Origin: an uncultured Prevotellaceae bacterium
GTDB lineage: Bacteria > Bacteroidota > Bacteroidia > Bacteroidales > Bacteroidaceae
Assembly: GCA_946541745.1 (NCBI GenBank)
Contig: CAMNJY010000004.1
Coordinates: 1-40,801 of the forward strand
DNA: 40,801 nt
Reading direction: 5' to 3'
The notes under the pieces are model-generated. The model did not search any database and had not been told where the DNA came from. It worked only from the letters and a program-made list of their open reading frames with translations. The translations under genes were made by a program, and so were the position numbers. Below are positions 18,718 to 27,691 of the stretch, piece after piece (the first letter of the stretch is position 1; the number at the start of each line of letters is the position of its first letter).

Positions 18718-18753
18718 TGTAAATTGTAAATCGAAAACAAGTAAATCGTAAAT
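18718..18753. repeat. 7-bp tandem repeats in the murE-mraY gap
   Basis: TGTAAAT, TGTAAAT, CGAAAAC, one extra A, AGTAAAT, CGTAAAT: five heptads with a single one-base slip, ending 7 bp before the mraY ATG. Confidence 0.75.
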
Positions 18754-18760
18754 CAACAAG

Positions 18761-20032
18761 ATGCTATACTATCTCTTTAGATTTCTTGAGCAGTACGACA
18801 TTCCCGGGGCGCACCTCTGGGCCTACATCTCGTTCCGCTCGCTGCTGGCTCTCATCCTGTCGCTGATTATCTCGGCGTGGTTTGGTGAGTACTTCATCAA
18901 ATACATGCGCCGCAAGAAAATCTATGAGACAGAGCGCGACCCCATGATCGACCCCTTCGGCGTCGAGAAGAAAGGCGTGCCCACCATGGGAGGCATCATC
19001 ATCATCGTCTCGCTGCTGGTACCGGTGCTGCTCTTTGCACGCATCCGCAACATCTACATCATCCTGATGGTGGTCACCACCGTCTGGTTGGGCTTTCTGG
19101 GATTCCTCGATGACTATATCAAGATTTTCCGGCGCAACAAGGAGGGACTGAAGGGCAAGTGGAAGATTGTGGGACAGGTCAGCATTGGCTTCATCGTCGG
19201 CCTTACGCTGTGGCTCAGCCCCGACGCCGTCGTGCGCGAGAATGTCAGCGTGCGCCAGCAGAACCAGGAGGTGGTCGTCAAGCACAAGACCGAGGCCGTG
19301 AAGTCGCTCAAGACCACCATCCCCTTCGTCAAGAACCACAATCTGAACTACTCTGAAGTGCTGGGATTCCTGGGCGACTACAAGGTGGCTGCCGGATGGG
19401 TGCTCTTCGTCATACTGACCATCCTCGTGGTGACGGCCGTCTCCAACGGCGCCAACCTCAACGACGGCATGGACGGTATGTGCGCCGGCAACTCAGCCAT
19501 CATCGGCGTAGCGCTGCTGGTGCTGGCCTATGTATCGGGACACATCGTCTACGCCGCCTACTTCGACCTGATGTACATTCCTCACGCCGAGGAGCTGGTG
19601 GTGTTTCTCTCCGCCTTCACCGGCGCCATGATTGGCTTCCTGTGGTACAATGCCTATCCTGCCCAGATTTTCATGGGCGACACGGGGTCGCTGACCATCG
19701 GCGGCATCATCGGCGTCTGCGCCGTCATCATCCACAAGGAGCTGCTGCTGCCCATCCTCTGCGGCATATTCTTCATCGAGAGCCTCAGCGTCATCATACA
19801 GACGCAATGGTTCAAGCTGATGAAGAAGAAGGGCAAGCGCGTGCGCGTGTTCAGGGCCACACCCATCCATGACAACTTCCGCCGTCTGGACTCGCAGCTC
19901 GACCCCACGTCGACCTACATCCTGCGCGGCTGGCCCCACCGTCAGTTCCATGAGTCAAAGATTACATTCCGCTTCTGGATTATCACCATCATCCTGGCGG
20001 CCATGACCATCATAACATTGAAGATAAGATAG
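18761..20032 (+). CDS. mraY: Phospho-N-acetylmuramoyl-pentapeptide-transferase MraY
   Basis: MraY transfers phospho-MurNAc-pentapeptide from UDP to undecaprenyl phosphate, making lipid I at the inner face of the membrane. The 423-residue protein has about ten membrane segments and the family motifs KKGVPTMGGIIII, LGFLDDYIKIFRRNKEGLKGK, NLNDGMDGMCAGN and YNAYPAQIFMGDTGSL, with the catalytic aspartates in DDY and DGMDG. It is about 60 residues longer than E. coli MraY because of an extra polar loop (about 155-205, SPDAVVRENVSV onward), as seen in related Bacteroidetes. A GC-rich hairpin lies 12 bp after its stop. Confidence 0.97.
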   Translation: MLYYLFRFLEQYDIPGAHLWAYISFRSLLALILSLIISAWFGEYFIKYMRRKKIYETERDPMIDPFGVEKKGVPTMGGIIIIVSLLVPVLLFARIRNIYIILMVVTTVWLGFLGFLDDYIKIFRRNKEGLKGKWKIVGQVSIGFIVGLTLWLSPDAVVRENVSVRQQNQEVVVKHKTEAVKSLKTTIPFVKNHNLNYSEVLGFLGDYKVAAGWVLFVILTILVVTAVSNGANLNDGMDGMCAGNSAIIGVALLVLAYVSGHIVYAAYFDLMYIPHAEELVVFLSAFTGAMIGFLWYNAYPAQIFMGDTGSLTIGGIIGVCAVIIHKELLLPILCGIFFIESLSVIIQTQWFKLMKKKGKRVRVFRATPIHDNFRRLDSQLDPTSTYILRGWPHRQFHESKITFRFWIITIILAAMTIITLKIR

Positions 20033-20044
20033 ACCCACCCCCAG

Positions 20045-20063
20045 CCCCTCCCCAAGGGAGGGG
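20045..20063. repeat. GC-rich palindromic element in the mraY-murD gap
   Basis: CCCCTCCC and GGGAGGGG form a perfect 8-bp stem around CAA, preceded by a C/A-rich run. Similar CCCCTCTCC/GGAGAGGG palindromes occur inside the ABC exporter gene and, in larger form, inside miaB. No U tract follows, so it is probably not a strong terminator within this operon. Confidence 0.7.
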
Positions 20064-20110
20064 AGAAGAGAATAACAGAGCAAAGAATATATAATTACAG
20101 AAAAGGAAAT

Positions 20111-21499
20111 ATGACAGACAAAGTATCTGAAAATATGGCAGACAAGAAGATTCCCTCGGGAGAAGTCGGGGGTAGGCTGGTCGTTTTAGGAGCCGGCGAG
20201 AGCGGCGCAGGAGCTGCCGTGCTGGCAAAGAAGCAGGGCTTCGACGTGTTCGTCAGCGACATGTCAAAGATAGCCGACAAGTACAAGAAACTGCTGGACG
20301 ACCACCACATAGCATGGGAGGAGTGTCAGCACACGGAGGAAAAGATACTGGCGGCCGACGAAATCATCAAGTCGCCGGGCATACCCGACACGGCACCGAT
20401 GGTAAGCAAGGCCATCGCCAAGGGCATCCATATCATCAGCGAGATAGAGTTTGCCGGCCGGTACACACAGTCGAAGATGATCTGCATCACCGGCTCCAAC
20501 GGCAAGACCACCACCACGTCGCTCATCTACCACATCTTCCGACAAGCCGGCTACGACGCCGGACTGGCCGGCAACATAGGCCGGTCGCTGGCTCTGCAGG
20601 TGGCCGAAGACCCGCACGAGTACTACATCATAGAGTTGTCGTCGTTCCAGCTTGACAACATGTACCAGTTCCGTGCCAACATAGCCATCCTGCTCAACAT
20701 CACGCCCGACCACCTGGACCGCTACGACAACAACATGCAGAACTATACCGACGCCAAGATGCGCATACTACAGAACCAGACGCCCCAGGACGCTTTCATC
20801 TACTGGGCCGACGACCCCGTCATAGCGAAAGAACTCAAGAAATACGACATCAAGGCCGTACAGTGTCCCTTCTCTGACGTCAAGAAGAGCGGTGTCATAG
20901 GCTATATAGAGGAGGGACAATACAAGCTGGAATACCCCACCCCGTTCAACATGGAGCAGGAGTCGCTGAGCCTGACGGGACGCCACAACATCTACAACTC
21001 GCTGGCCGCCGGACTGGCCGCCAACATTGCCGGCATCAAGAAGGAGTCCATCCGCAAGAGTCTGAGCGACTTCCCCGGCGTGGAGCACCGGCTGGAGAAA
21101 GTGTGCGACGTGCGCGGCGTACACTATGTCAACGACTCGAAAGCTACCAACGTCGATGCCTGCTGGTATGCCCTGGAGTCGATGAAGACCAAGGTCGTCC
21201 TCATTGTCGGCGGCAAGGACAAGGGTAACGACTACTCCCCCCTGCTGCCGCTCATCAGCGAGAAGTGCTCGGCACTGGTCTACCTCGGCGCCGACAACCG
21301 GAAACTGCACGACACCTTCGACCAGCTGGGCCTGCCCGTGCGCGACACCCACTCCATGCGCGAGTGCGTCGACGCCTGCTACGAGCTGGCGCAGCCAGGC
21401 GAGACGGTACTGCTGAGTCCCTGCTGTGCATCCTTTGACCTGTTCAAAAACATGGAGGACCGCGGCGACCAGTTCAAGGCGCTGGCCAGAAGCCTGTAA
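20111..21499 (+). CDS. murD: UDP-N-acetylmuramoylalanine--D-glutamate ligase MurD
   Basis: MurD adds D-glutamate to UDP-MurNAc-L-alanine. The 462-residue protein shows an N-terminal Rossmann-like VVLGAGESGAGAAVLA, the ATP-binding GSNGKTTTT (128-136), ELSSFQLD, NITPDHLDRYD, LTGRHNIYNSLAA, and the C-terminal NDSKATNVDA and GGKDKGNDY. About 20 extra residues precede the Rossmann fold; the ATG at 20111 is the first available, with an internal Met nine codons in. The 78-bp gap before it holds the GC palindrome. Downstream ftsW starts 30 bp after the stop. Confidence 0.97.
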   Translation: MTDKVSENMADKKIPSGEVGGRLVVLGAGESGAGAAVLAKKQGFDVFVSDMSKIADKYKKLLDDHHIAWEECQHTEEKILAADEIIKSPGIPDTAPMVSKAIAKGIHIISEIEFAGRYTQSKMICITGSNGKTTTTSLIYHIFRQAGYDAGLAGNIGRSLALQVAEDPHEYYIIELSSFQLDNMYQFRANIAILLNITPDHLDRYDNNMQNYTDAKMRILQNQTPQDAFIYWADDPVIAKELKKYDIKAVQCPFSDVKKSGVIGYIEEGQYKLEYPTPFNMEQESLSLTGRHNIYNSLAAGLAANIAGIKKESIRKSLSDFPGVEHRLEKVCDVRGVHYVNDSKATNVDACWYALESMKTKVVLIVGGKDKGNDYSPLLPLISEKCSALVYLGADNRKLHDTFDQLGLPVRDTHSMRECVDACYELAQPGETVLLSPCCASFDLFKNMEDRGDQFKALARSL

Positions 21500-21538
21500 A
21501 CCGCAAATAGAAAATACAGTAAATCGCAAATGAGAAAG
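21495..21538. repeat. 7-bp tandem repeats spanning the murD stop to the ftsW start
   Basis: TGTAAAC, CGCAAAT, AGAAAAT, two extra bases, AGTAAAT, CGCAAAT, GAGAAAG. The murD stop codon lies in the first unit and the ATG of ftsW (21530) spans the last two units, so the array covers the entire 30-bp gap. Confidence 0.75.
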
Positions 21539-22810
21539 GTGAACAAGAAAATAGGCAATATCTTCAAAGGCGACAAGGTCATTTGGATGGTGTTCTTCTT
21601 CCTCTGTATGATCAGTATCATCGAAGTGTTCTCGGCTTCGAGCAACCTGACCTATAAGAGCCAGAACTACATGGCACCCATCATCTACCACACCGCCATG
21701 ATTCTCGCCGGCGTGATAGTGGCCGTGGTGACGCTCAACGTCCCCTGCCGCTACTTCAAGCTGACGACACCTTTCCTGCTGGCCATCTCGGTACTGACGC
21801 TCCTCTGGGTGCTCATAGGCGGCGAGAGCATCAACGGTGCCAACCGCGTCATCTCCATCATGGGCTTCACGTTCCAGCCGTCAGAGATAGCCAAAGGCAC
21901 CATGGTGCTGGTGACGGCACAGATTCTCAGTGCCATGCAGCGCGAGAACGGCGCCGACCGCAAAGCCTTCAAGTACATCCTTGTCATCCTCTTGCCCTTC
22001 GTCTTCATCATAGGCATCGAAAACCTGTCAACGGCAGCCCTCCTCTTCCTCGTCATCCTGCTAATGATGTTCATTGGGCGGGTGCCCATGCGACAGATGG
22101 CACAGCTCATGGGCGGAATCGTCGTGGCGGGAGCGGTGATACTCACCTTGGTGCTTACGCTGGGCAGTATGGAGAACAACCCCGACGACGAGAACCACAT
22201 GACAGAGACCGTGGCTGCAGCCGATGCCAAGACTGCCGACAAGGATGCCATCAAGGGCGGCGGCCTCTTCCACCGCTTTGCCACATGGCGCAACCGCCTT
22301 ACCAAGCACTTCGGCAACAAGGAGGTGCCGCCCGAAGAGTACGACATCGAAGAGAATTTCCAGGTGGGCCACGCCAATATCGCCATCGCCTCGTCAAACA
22401 TCATTGGCAAAGGCCCCGGCAACTCCACTGAGCGCGACTACCTGCCACAGGCGTTCTCTGACTTCATCTATGCCATCATCATCGAGGACATGGGCATCTT
22501 AGGGGCCATCGTCGTGGCGTTCCTCTACATCGTACTGCTCTACCGCTCGGCACGCATCGCCACGCGCTGCGAAAACAATTTCCCGGCGTTTCTCATCATG
22601 GGCCTGACGCTACTGCTGGTCATCCAGGCTACGTTCAACATGATGGTGGCCGTAGGGTTGGCACCCGTCACGGGCCAGCCGCTGCCGCTCATCTCCAAGG
22701 GCGGCACATCGACCATCATCAACTGTGCCTACATCGGTGCCATACTGAGCGTCAGCCGGTCGGCAAAGATGAAGAAAGAGGATAAGGATATAAGGAGTAT
22801 AGAAATCTAA
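21530..22810 (+). CDS. ftsW: Septal peptidoglycan glycosyltransferase FtsW (SEDS family)
   Basis: FtsW polymerises glycan strands from lipid II at the septum together with the PBP encoded upstream. The 426-residue protein has about ten membrane helices and SEDS motifs: GGESINGANRVISIMGFTFQPSE is represented by its core FTFQPSEIAKG, then IGIENLSTAALL, DFIYAIIIEDMGILGA and GLAPVTGQPLPLISKGGTS near the end. A large polar loop of about 80 residues (about 205-285, with NPDDENHMTETV and RFATWRNRLTKHFG) separates the halves and is longer than in proteobacterial FtsW. murG follows after 21 bp. Confidence 0.96.
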   Translation: MRKVNKKIGNIFKGDKVIWMVFFFLCMISIIEVFSASSNLTYKSQNYMAPIIYHTAMILAGVIVAVVTLNVPCRYFKLTTPFLLAISVLTLLWVLIGGESINGANRVISIMGFTFQPSEIAKGTMVLVTAQILSAMQRENGADRKAFKYILVILLPFVFIIGIENLSTAALLFLVILLMMFIGRVPMRQMAQLMGGIVVAGAVILTLVLTLGSMENNPDDENHMTETVAAADAKTADKDAIKGGGLFHRFATWRNRLTKHFGNKEVPPEEYDIEENFQVGHANIAIASSNIIGKGPGNSTERDYLPQAFSDFIYAIIIEDMGILGAIVVAFLYIVLLYRSARIATRCENNFPAFLIMGLTLLLVIQATFNMMVAVGLAPVTGQPLPLISKGGTSTIINCAYIGAILSVSRSAKMKKEDKDIRSIEI

Positions 22811-22831
22811 GCGTTCTGAAAACCTACAGAT

Positions 22832-23956
22832 ATGGATAAAGAGTTAAGAGTAATCGTCAGTGGCGGCGGCACCGGGGGCCACATCTTCCCGGCTGTATCC
22901 ATAGCCAACGCCATACGCAAGTTGAGGCCTGACGCCAAGATACTGTTTGTCGGCGCCCAGGGCCGCATGGAGATGCAGCGTGTGCCGGCGGCCGGCTACG
23001 ACATCAAGGGCCTGCCCATACGCGGCTTCTACCGCCCCCTGTGGAAACCTTCCAACATCGGTGTAGCCATCGACTACCTGCGCAGCAAGTGGATGGCCAA
23101 GAAGCTATTGAGGGAGTTCCGTCCCGACGTGGCCGTCGGCGTGGGCGGCTATGCCAGCAGTGCCGCCCTGGGGGCTGCCAACAGCCTTGGCATACCGACA
23201 CTCATTCAGGAGCAGAACAGCTACGCCGGACTGGCCAACAAGCAGCTGGCAGGCAAGGCCGCCAAGATCTGCGTGGCCTATGAGGGCATGGAGCGGTTCT
23301 TCCCCAAGGACAAGATTATGATGACGGGGAACCCCGTGCGCCAGTCGCTGCTGGAGACCACCCTCACACGCGAGGATGCCGTCCGCAGTTTCGGACTCGA
23401 CCCTGACCGTAAGACCATCCTCATTGTCGGCGGTTCGCTGGGCGCACGCACCGTCAATGAAAGCGTCCTGCAACATCTTGACCTGATCGGGCAGTCGGGC
23501 GTGCAGTTTGTCTGGCAGACAGGCAAGTACTACTATGCCGACATCAAGGAGCGACTCTCAAAGCTCACGGCTCAACTATCAAACCTCATAGTCACAGACT
23601 TCATCACCGACATGGGCGCCGCCTACCGGGCCGCCGATCTCGTCATCAGCCGAGCCGGCGCGAGCAGCATCTCAGAGTTCTGTCTCATCGGCAAGCCCGT
23701 CATCCTTGTGCCCAGCCCCAATGTGGCTGAAGACCACCAGACGAAGAACGCCCTGGCACTGGCCAACCGCGACGCAGCCCTCTATGTAAAGGATGCCGAC
23801 GCGCCGGCCTCACTGCTACCCCTGGCCATCAACACCGTGAACGACAGCGCCAAGCTGCAATCGCTCAGCGACAACGTCAGGAAACTGGCTCTGCCCGACT
23901 CGGCCGACATCATAGCTCGCGAAGTCATCAAGCTCTCAACCCGTCAATCCCATTAG
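22832..23956 (+). CDS. murG: UDP-GlcNAc:lipid I N-acetylglucosaminyltransferase MurG
   Basis: MurG converts lipid I to lipid II at the cytoplasmic face of the membrane. The 374-residue GT28 protein has the N-terminal glycine-rich VSGGGTGGHIFPA, GVGGYASSAALGAA, IQEQNSYAGLANK, TGNPVR, the second Rossmann loop VGGSLGARTVN, and the UDP-GlcNAc site DLVISRAGASSISEF followed by PSPNVAEDHQTKNA. All domains are complete. It lies 21 bp after ftsW and 18 bp before murC, consistent with a single transcript. Confidence 0.98.
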   Translation: MDKELRVIVSGGGTGGHIFPAVSIANAIRKLRPDAKILFVGAQGRMEMQRVPAAGYDIKGLPIRGFYRPLWKPSNIGVAIDYLRSKWMAKKLLREFRPDVAVGVGGYASSAALGAANSLGIPTLIQEQNSYAGLANKQLAGKAAKICVAYEGMERFFPKDKIMMTGNPVRQSLLETTLTREDAVRSFGLDPDRKTILIVGGSLGARTVNESVLQHLDLIGQSGVQFVWQTGKYYYADIKERLSKLTAQLSNLIVTDFITDMGAAYRAADLVISRAGASSISEFCLIGKPVILVPSPNVAEDHQTKNALALANRDAALYVKDADAPASLLPLAINTVNDSAKLQSLSDNVRKLALPDSADIIAREVIKLSTRQSH

Positions 23957-23974
23957 CACCATAACGAAAACATT

Positions 23975-25351
23975 ATGCAACCAAAAGATATAAAAGCCGT
24001 CTACTTTGTCGGTGCCGGAGGCATCGGCATGAGCGCCATCGCCCGCTACTTCCTCAAGCGCGGCCTGGTGGTGGCCGGTTACGACAAAACGCCCAGCGCA
24101 CTGACGCGCCAACTGGAGAGCGAGGGCATGCTCATACACTATGAGGAGAGCGTCAGCGCGATACCGGAAGCCTGCCGCCAACCGCAGTCGTGCCTCGTCG
24201 TCTACACGCCGGCTATCCCCGCCGACCACCAGGAGCTGGTTTATTTCCGCCAACAAGGTTTCGAAATCCAGAAGCGTGCCCAGGTGCTCGGCACGCTCAC
24301 CCGCGAGCATCGGGGACTCTGCGTGGCCGGCACCCATGGCAAGACGACCACCTCGACCATGTGTGCCCACATCATGCACCAGTCAAGCCTGGACTGCAAC
24401 GCCTTCCTCGGCGGCATCTCCAAGAACTACGGCACAAACTACATCCTGTCTGACTCCGACTTCGTGGTCATCGAGGCCGACGAGTTCGACCGGTCCTTCC
24501 ACTGGTTGCGCCCCTGGATGACGGTCATCACCTCTACCGACGCCGACCACCTCGACATCTATGGCACCAAGGAGGCCTATCTTGAAAGCTTCCGCCACTA
24601 CACCACGCTGATTCAGCCCGGCGGTGCCCTTATCATCCACCGTGGACTGGAGATGCAGGAGGCACTACCCGACAGTGTGCGCCGCTACGACTACGCGCTC
24701 AACGAGGGTGACTTCCATGCCGACAATATACGCATCGAAAACGGCGGCATCACCTTCGACTTCGTGTCGCCACTCGAGACGGTCACCAACGTAGAACTCG
24801 GCCAGCCTATACCCATCAACATTGAGAACGCCGTCGCCGCCATGGCCATGGCGCAGCTTAACGGCTGCACAGCCGAGGAGCTGCGCAACGGCATTCAGAC
24901 CTACGGCGGCGTCGACCGTCGCTTCGACTTCAAGATCAAGAGCGACCGTCTGGTGTTTCTCAGCGACTACGCCCACCACCCGAAGGAAATCTACCAGAGT
25001 GCCCGCAGCATGCGACAGCTATACAGCGACCGCCGCATCACAGCCATCTTCCAGCCTCACCTCTATACCCGTACACGCGACTTCTACCGCGAGTTCGCCG
25101 AGGCGCTCAGCCAGCTGGACGAGGTAGTGCTGACCGACATCTATCCCGCTCGTGAGGCGCCTATAGAGGGGGTCACCTCCAAGCTCATCTACGACAATCT
25201 GGCTCCGGGTGTCGACCGTCACCTCATACGGAAGGACGAAGTGCTCGACTACGTCCGTACCCATACCTTCGACGTGCTCATCGTCCTCGGTGCCGGCGAT
25301 CTCGACAACCTGGTGCCCCAGATGACGGAACTGCTCAACAACAAATCGTAA
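23975..25351 (+). CDS. murC: UDP-N-acetylmuramate--L-alanine ligase MurC
   Basis: MurC attaches L-alanine to UDP-MurNAc, the first ligase step of the stem peptide. The 458-residue protein has an N-terminal Rossmann loop VGAGGIGMSAIARYFL, the ATP loop GTHGKTTTS from residue 119, IEADEFDRSFHWL, TSTDADHLDIYG, VDRRFDFK and DYAHHPKEI. The histidine in GTHGKTT and the DYAHHPxE motif separate it from MurD, MurE and Mpl. Cluster position before ftsQ is the typical one. Confidence 0.97.
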   Translation: MQPKDIKAVYFVGAGGIGMSAIARYFLKRGLVVAGYDKTPSALTRQLESEGMLIHYEESVSAIPEACRQPQSCLVVYTPAIPADHQELVYFRQQGFEIQKRAQVLGTLTREHRGLCVAGTHGKTTTSTMCAHIMHQSSLDCNAFLGGISKNYGTNYILSDSDFVVIEADEFDRSFHWLRPWMTVITSTDADHLDIYGTKEAYLESFRHYTTLIQPGGALIIHRGLEMQEALPDSVRRYDYALNEGDFHADNIRIENGGITFDFVSPLETVTNVELGQPIPINIENAVAAMAMAQLNGCTAEELRNGIQTYGGVDRRFDFKIKSDRLVFLSDYAHHPKEIYQSARSMRQLYSDRRITAIFQPHLYTRTRDFYREFAEALSQLDEVVLTDIYPAREAPIEGVTSKLIYDNLAPGVDRHLIRKDEVLDYVRTHTFDVLIVLGAGDLDNLVPQMTELLNNKS

Positions 25352-25368
25352 ATAGATAATCGTATGAT
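25341..25368. repeat. Four 7-bp units over the murC stop and ftsQ start
   Basis: ACAAATC, GTAAATA, GATAATC, GTATGAT lie in strict heptad register. The array covers the 12-bp gap and includes the ftsQ ATG. Confidence 0.6.
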
Positions 25369-26116
25369 AAGGGTTAACTGGAAACAAACCATCGTCATCA
25401 TCCTGGACGTCGTCATAGCCATCTACCTCGTACTGGCCATCACTGTGTTCAACGAACCAGAGGATAAAGCCACCGTATGTACCGAGGTCAATATCCACAT
25501 CGACGACGACCAGCCCAACGGCTTTCTCACGCCGGCTGAGGTAAAGGTGCTGCTGCAGCGTGAGCGGGCCTACCCTCTGGCCCAGCCCATGCAGTTTGTC
25601 AGCACCCGACAGATGGAGGAAGCCCTTCTCAAGAGTCCCTTCGTGGCCGAGGCACAGTGCTACAAGACGCAGAACGGCCACGTGGCCATACACTTAGCGC
25701 AGCGCCAGCCTGTGATTCACATCATCAGCCAGGGCGGCGAGCAATACTACGTCGATGCCGACGGCAACATACTGCCCCACACCCGGCTGACCAAGAACCT
25801 GCTCGTGGCTACGGGCAACATCAGCCGCCGCTATGCCAAACAGAAGCTGGCTCCCATCGCCAGCCTCATCGCTGCCGACCACTTCTGGAAAGACCAGACG
25901 GTACAGCTCAACGTGCTCGACGACGGCGGCCTTGAACTGGTACCGCGCGTGGGCGACCACATCGTCTACTTAGGTCAGCCCACGGGCATCGACCGTAAGC
26001 TGTCGCGCCTGCGCAAGTTCTACAAGTACGGACTCAGCCACACTGGCTGGAACCGCTATGAGCGCATCAACCTTGAGTTCGACAACCAGATTATCTGCAA
26101 GAGGAGAAAAGCATAG
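25364..26116 (+). CDS. ftsQ: Cell division protein FtsQ
   Basis: FtsQ is a bitopic membrane protein that recruits FtsL and partners to the divisome. The 250-residue product has a short basic cytoplasmic tail, one transmembrane helix (about 9-29, TIVIILDVVIAIYLVLAI) and an extracytoplasmic part. That part begins with a POTRA-like segment (VNIHIDDDQPNGFLTPAEVK to residue about 90) followed by the beta domain with HLAQRQPVIHI and YYVDADGNILPH, the usual FtsQ/DivIB signature area. Placement between murC and ftsA supports the call; overall similarity in this family is low. Confidence 0.9.
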   Translation: MIRVNWKQTIVIILDVVIAIYLVLAITVFNEPEDKATVCTEVNIHIDDDQPNGFLTPAEVKVLLQRERAYPLAQPMQFVSTRQMEEALLKSPFVAEAQCYKTQNGHVAIHLAQRQPVIHIISQGGEQYYVDADGNILPHTRLTKNLLVATGNISRRYAKQKLAPIASLIAADHFWKDQTVQLNVLDDGGLELVPRVGDHIVYLGQPTGIDRKLSRLRKFYKYGLSHTGWNRYERINLEFDNQIICKRRKA

Positions 26117-26130
26117 GAAACAGCAACTAT

Positions 26131-26170
26131 AGTAAATAAACAGTAAACAGTAAATAGTCAAATCGTAAAT
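26131..26170. repeat. 7-bp tandem repeats in the ftsQ-ftsA gap
   Basis: AGTAAAT, four extra bases, AGTAAAC, AGTAAAT, AGTCAAA, one extra T, CGTAAAT. The array fills most of the 60-bp gap and ends 6 bp before the ftsA ATG. Confidence 0.75.
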
Positions 26171-26176
26171 AGCCTC

Positions 26177-27634
26177 ATGGTGTCAAAAGAATTTATCGTA
26201 GCAATTGAACTCGGATCATCAAAGGTGACGGGTATCGCAGGGCAGAAGAACCTCGACGGCAGCATTTCCGTGCTCGCCGTGGCCAAGGAAGAGTCTTCGT
26301 CATTTATTCGGAAAGGAGTGGTTTACAACATCGACAAGACGGCGCAGTGCCTGCAGAACATCATCAAGAAGCTGGAATCGCAGCTCAAGACACGCATCGT
26401 CAGAGTCTACCTCGGCGTAGGCGGTCAGTCTACACGAGGTGTCCGCAACATCATCGCCAAGGACCTGCCGGCGGGTACCATCGTCACCGACGCGCTCGTT
26501 GACCAGCTCGTCGATGCCAACCGCAGCATGGTCTATCCCGACCAAGAGAAGATAGACATTGCCATACAGGAGTACAAGGTCGACTCGCAGTACCAGCAGG
26601 ACCCCGTCGGTATTCAGTGTACGCACCTTGAGGGCAACTACCTGAACATCCTTCAGCGCAAAGCCTTCTTCAAGAATTTCAATAAGTGCTTCGAGGCCGC
26701 CGGCATCTCCATTGCCGAAGTGCTCAATGCACCCTTGGCACTGGCCGACGCTGTGCTCACCGAGGCCGAGCGGCGCTCAGGCTGCGCCCTCATCGACATC
26801 GGTGCCGAGACGACCACCGTCTTTGTCTACACCAAGAACATCCTCCGCCATCTCTCGGTCATTCCGCTCGGCGGCGCCAATATCACCAAGGACATCGCCA
26901 CGCTCCAGATGGAGGAGGCCGACGCCGAGAAGATGAAGCTGAAGTATGCTTCGGCCTACACCGACAACAGCGAGATTGACAACAACCTGAAATACTCCAT
27001 CGACCCCGACCGCCAGGTGGAGAGCCGCCGCTTCATAGAGATTGTGGAGGGACGACTGGAGGAAATCGTAGAGAACGCCTGGTACCAGGTGCCTTCAGAA
27101 TACTACGACAAACTCCTGGGAGGCATCATCCTCACCGGCGGCGGTGCCAATATGAAGAACATAGAGCGTGCGTTCCAGAACCACACGCGCGTCGACAAGA
27201 TCCGCGTGGCCAAGTTCCCCATACACACCATCACCGGCGGCAACGACGACATCAAGGCGCGCAACGGCATGATGAACACCGTGCTGGGACTGCTGGCCAA
27301 AAGCGACATCAACTACATCAACTGCGCCGGCGGGCCCATCAGTGCCAACGGCGACCTCTTCGACAACGCACAGCCCCAACCCGGCACCGACCCGCGACCG
27401 GCCCGCAAGCCCGGCGAGGTGCCTGCTGGCGTAGTGCTCACCGAGGCCGAGAAGCAGAAGGCTGAGGAGGAGGCCCGCATCAAGCGTGAGGAGGATGAGC
27501 GCATAGCCCGCGAGAAAGCCGAGGCCGAAGCCGCCGAGGCCGCCCGCATCAGGCGCGAGAACTCTAAGTGGAACAAGTTCAAGAAGGGCATCGTCAACTT
27601 CGGGCGCACCATCATAGGCCCAGAGGAAGAATAA
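26177..27634 (+). CDS. ftsA: Cell division protein FtsA
   Basis: FtsA is an actin-like ATPase that tethers FtsZ filaments to the membrane. The 485-residue protein has the phosphate-1 region VAIELGSSKVTGIAG, a SHS2-type 1C domain, LIDIGAETTTVFVY (phosphate 2), and GGIILTGGGANMKNIE (adenosine motif). After about residue 400 comes a Pro- and Glu/Arg/Ala-rich linker (EEEARIKREEDERIAREK) and a terminal basic amphipathic stretch SKWNKFKKGIVNFGRTI that is a good candidate for the membrane-targeting helix. The linker is longer than in E. coli. ftsZ follows after 57 bp. Confidence 0.97.
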   Translation: MVSKEFIVAIELGSSKVTGIAGQKNLDGSISVLAVAKEESSSFIRKGVVYNIDKTAQCLQNIIKKLESQLKTRIVRVYLGVGGQSTRGVRNIIAKDLPAGTIVTDALVDQLVDANRSMVYPDQEKIDIAIQEYKVDSQYQQDPVGIQCTHLEGNYLNILQRKAFFKNFNKCFEAAGISIAEVLNAPLALADAVLTEAERRSGCALIDIGAETTTVFVYTKNILRHLSVIPLGGANITKDIATLQMEEADAEKMKLKYASAYTDNSEIDNNLKYSIDPDRQVESRRFIEIVEGRLEEIVENAWYQVPSEYYDKLLGGIILTGGGANMKNIERAFQNHTRVDKIRVAKFPIHTITGGNDDIKARNGMMNTVLGLLAKSDINYINCAGGPISANGDLFDNAQPQPGTDPRPARKPGEVPAGVVLTEAEKQKAEEEARIKREEDERIAREKAEAEAAEAARIRRENSKWNKFKKGIVNFGRTIIGPEEE

Positions 27635-27637
27635 TTA

Positions 27638-27677
27638 AGGTAAAAAGGTAAGAAAGTAAAAAAGTAAGAAAGTAAAA
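27638..27677. repeat. Five 8-bp tandem units in the ftsA-ftsZ gap
   Basis: AGGTAAAA, AGGTAAGA, AAGTAAAA, AAGTAAGA, AAGTAAAA: perfect 8-bp register, A-rich, 14 bp before the ftsZ ATG. In this phylum A-rich leaders favour translation, so the array may act as an initiation enhancer; that is an inference. Confidence 0.85.
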
Positions 27678-27691
27678 AAAGCACAACAGTT

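Noticed and set aside
20045..20063. Intrinsic terminator between mraY and murD
   Set aside because: No U tract follows, and downstream essential genes have no obvious promoter of their own; it fits better as a palindromic repeat.
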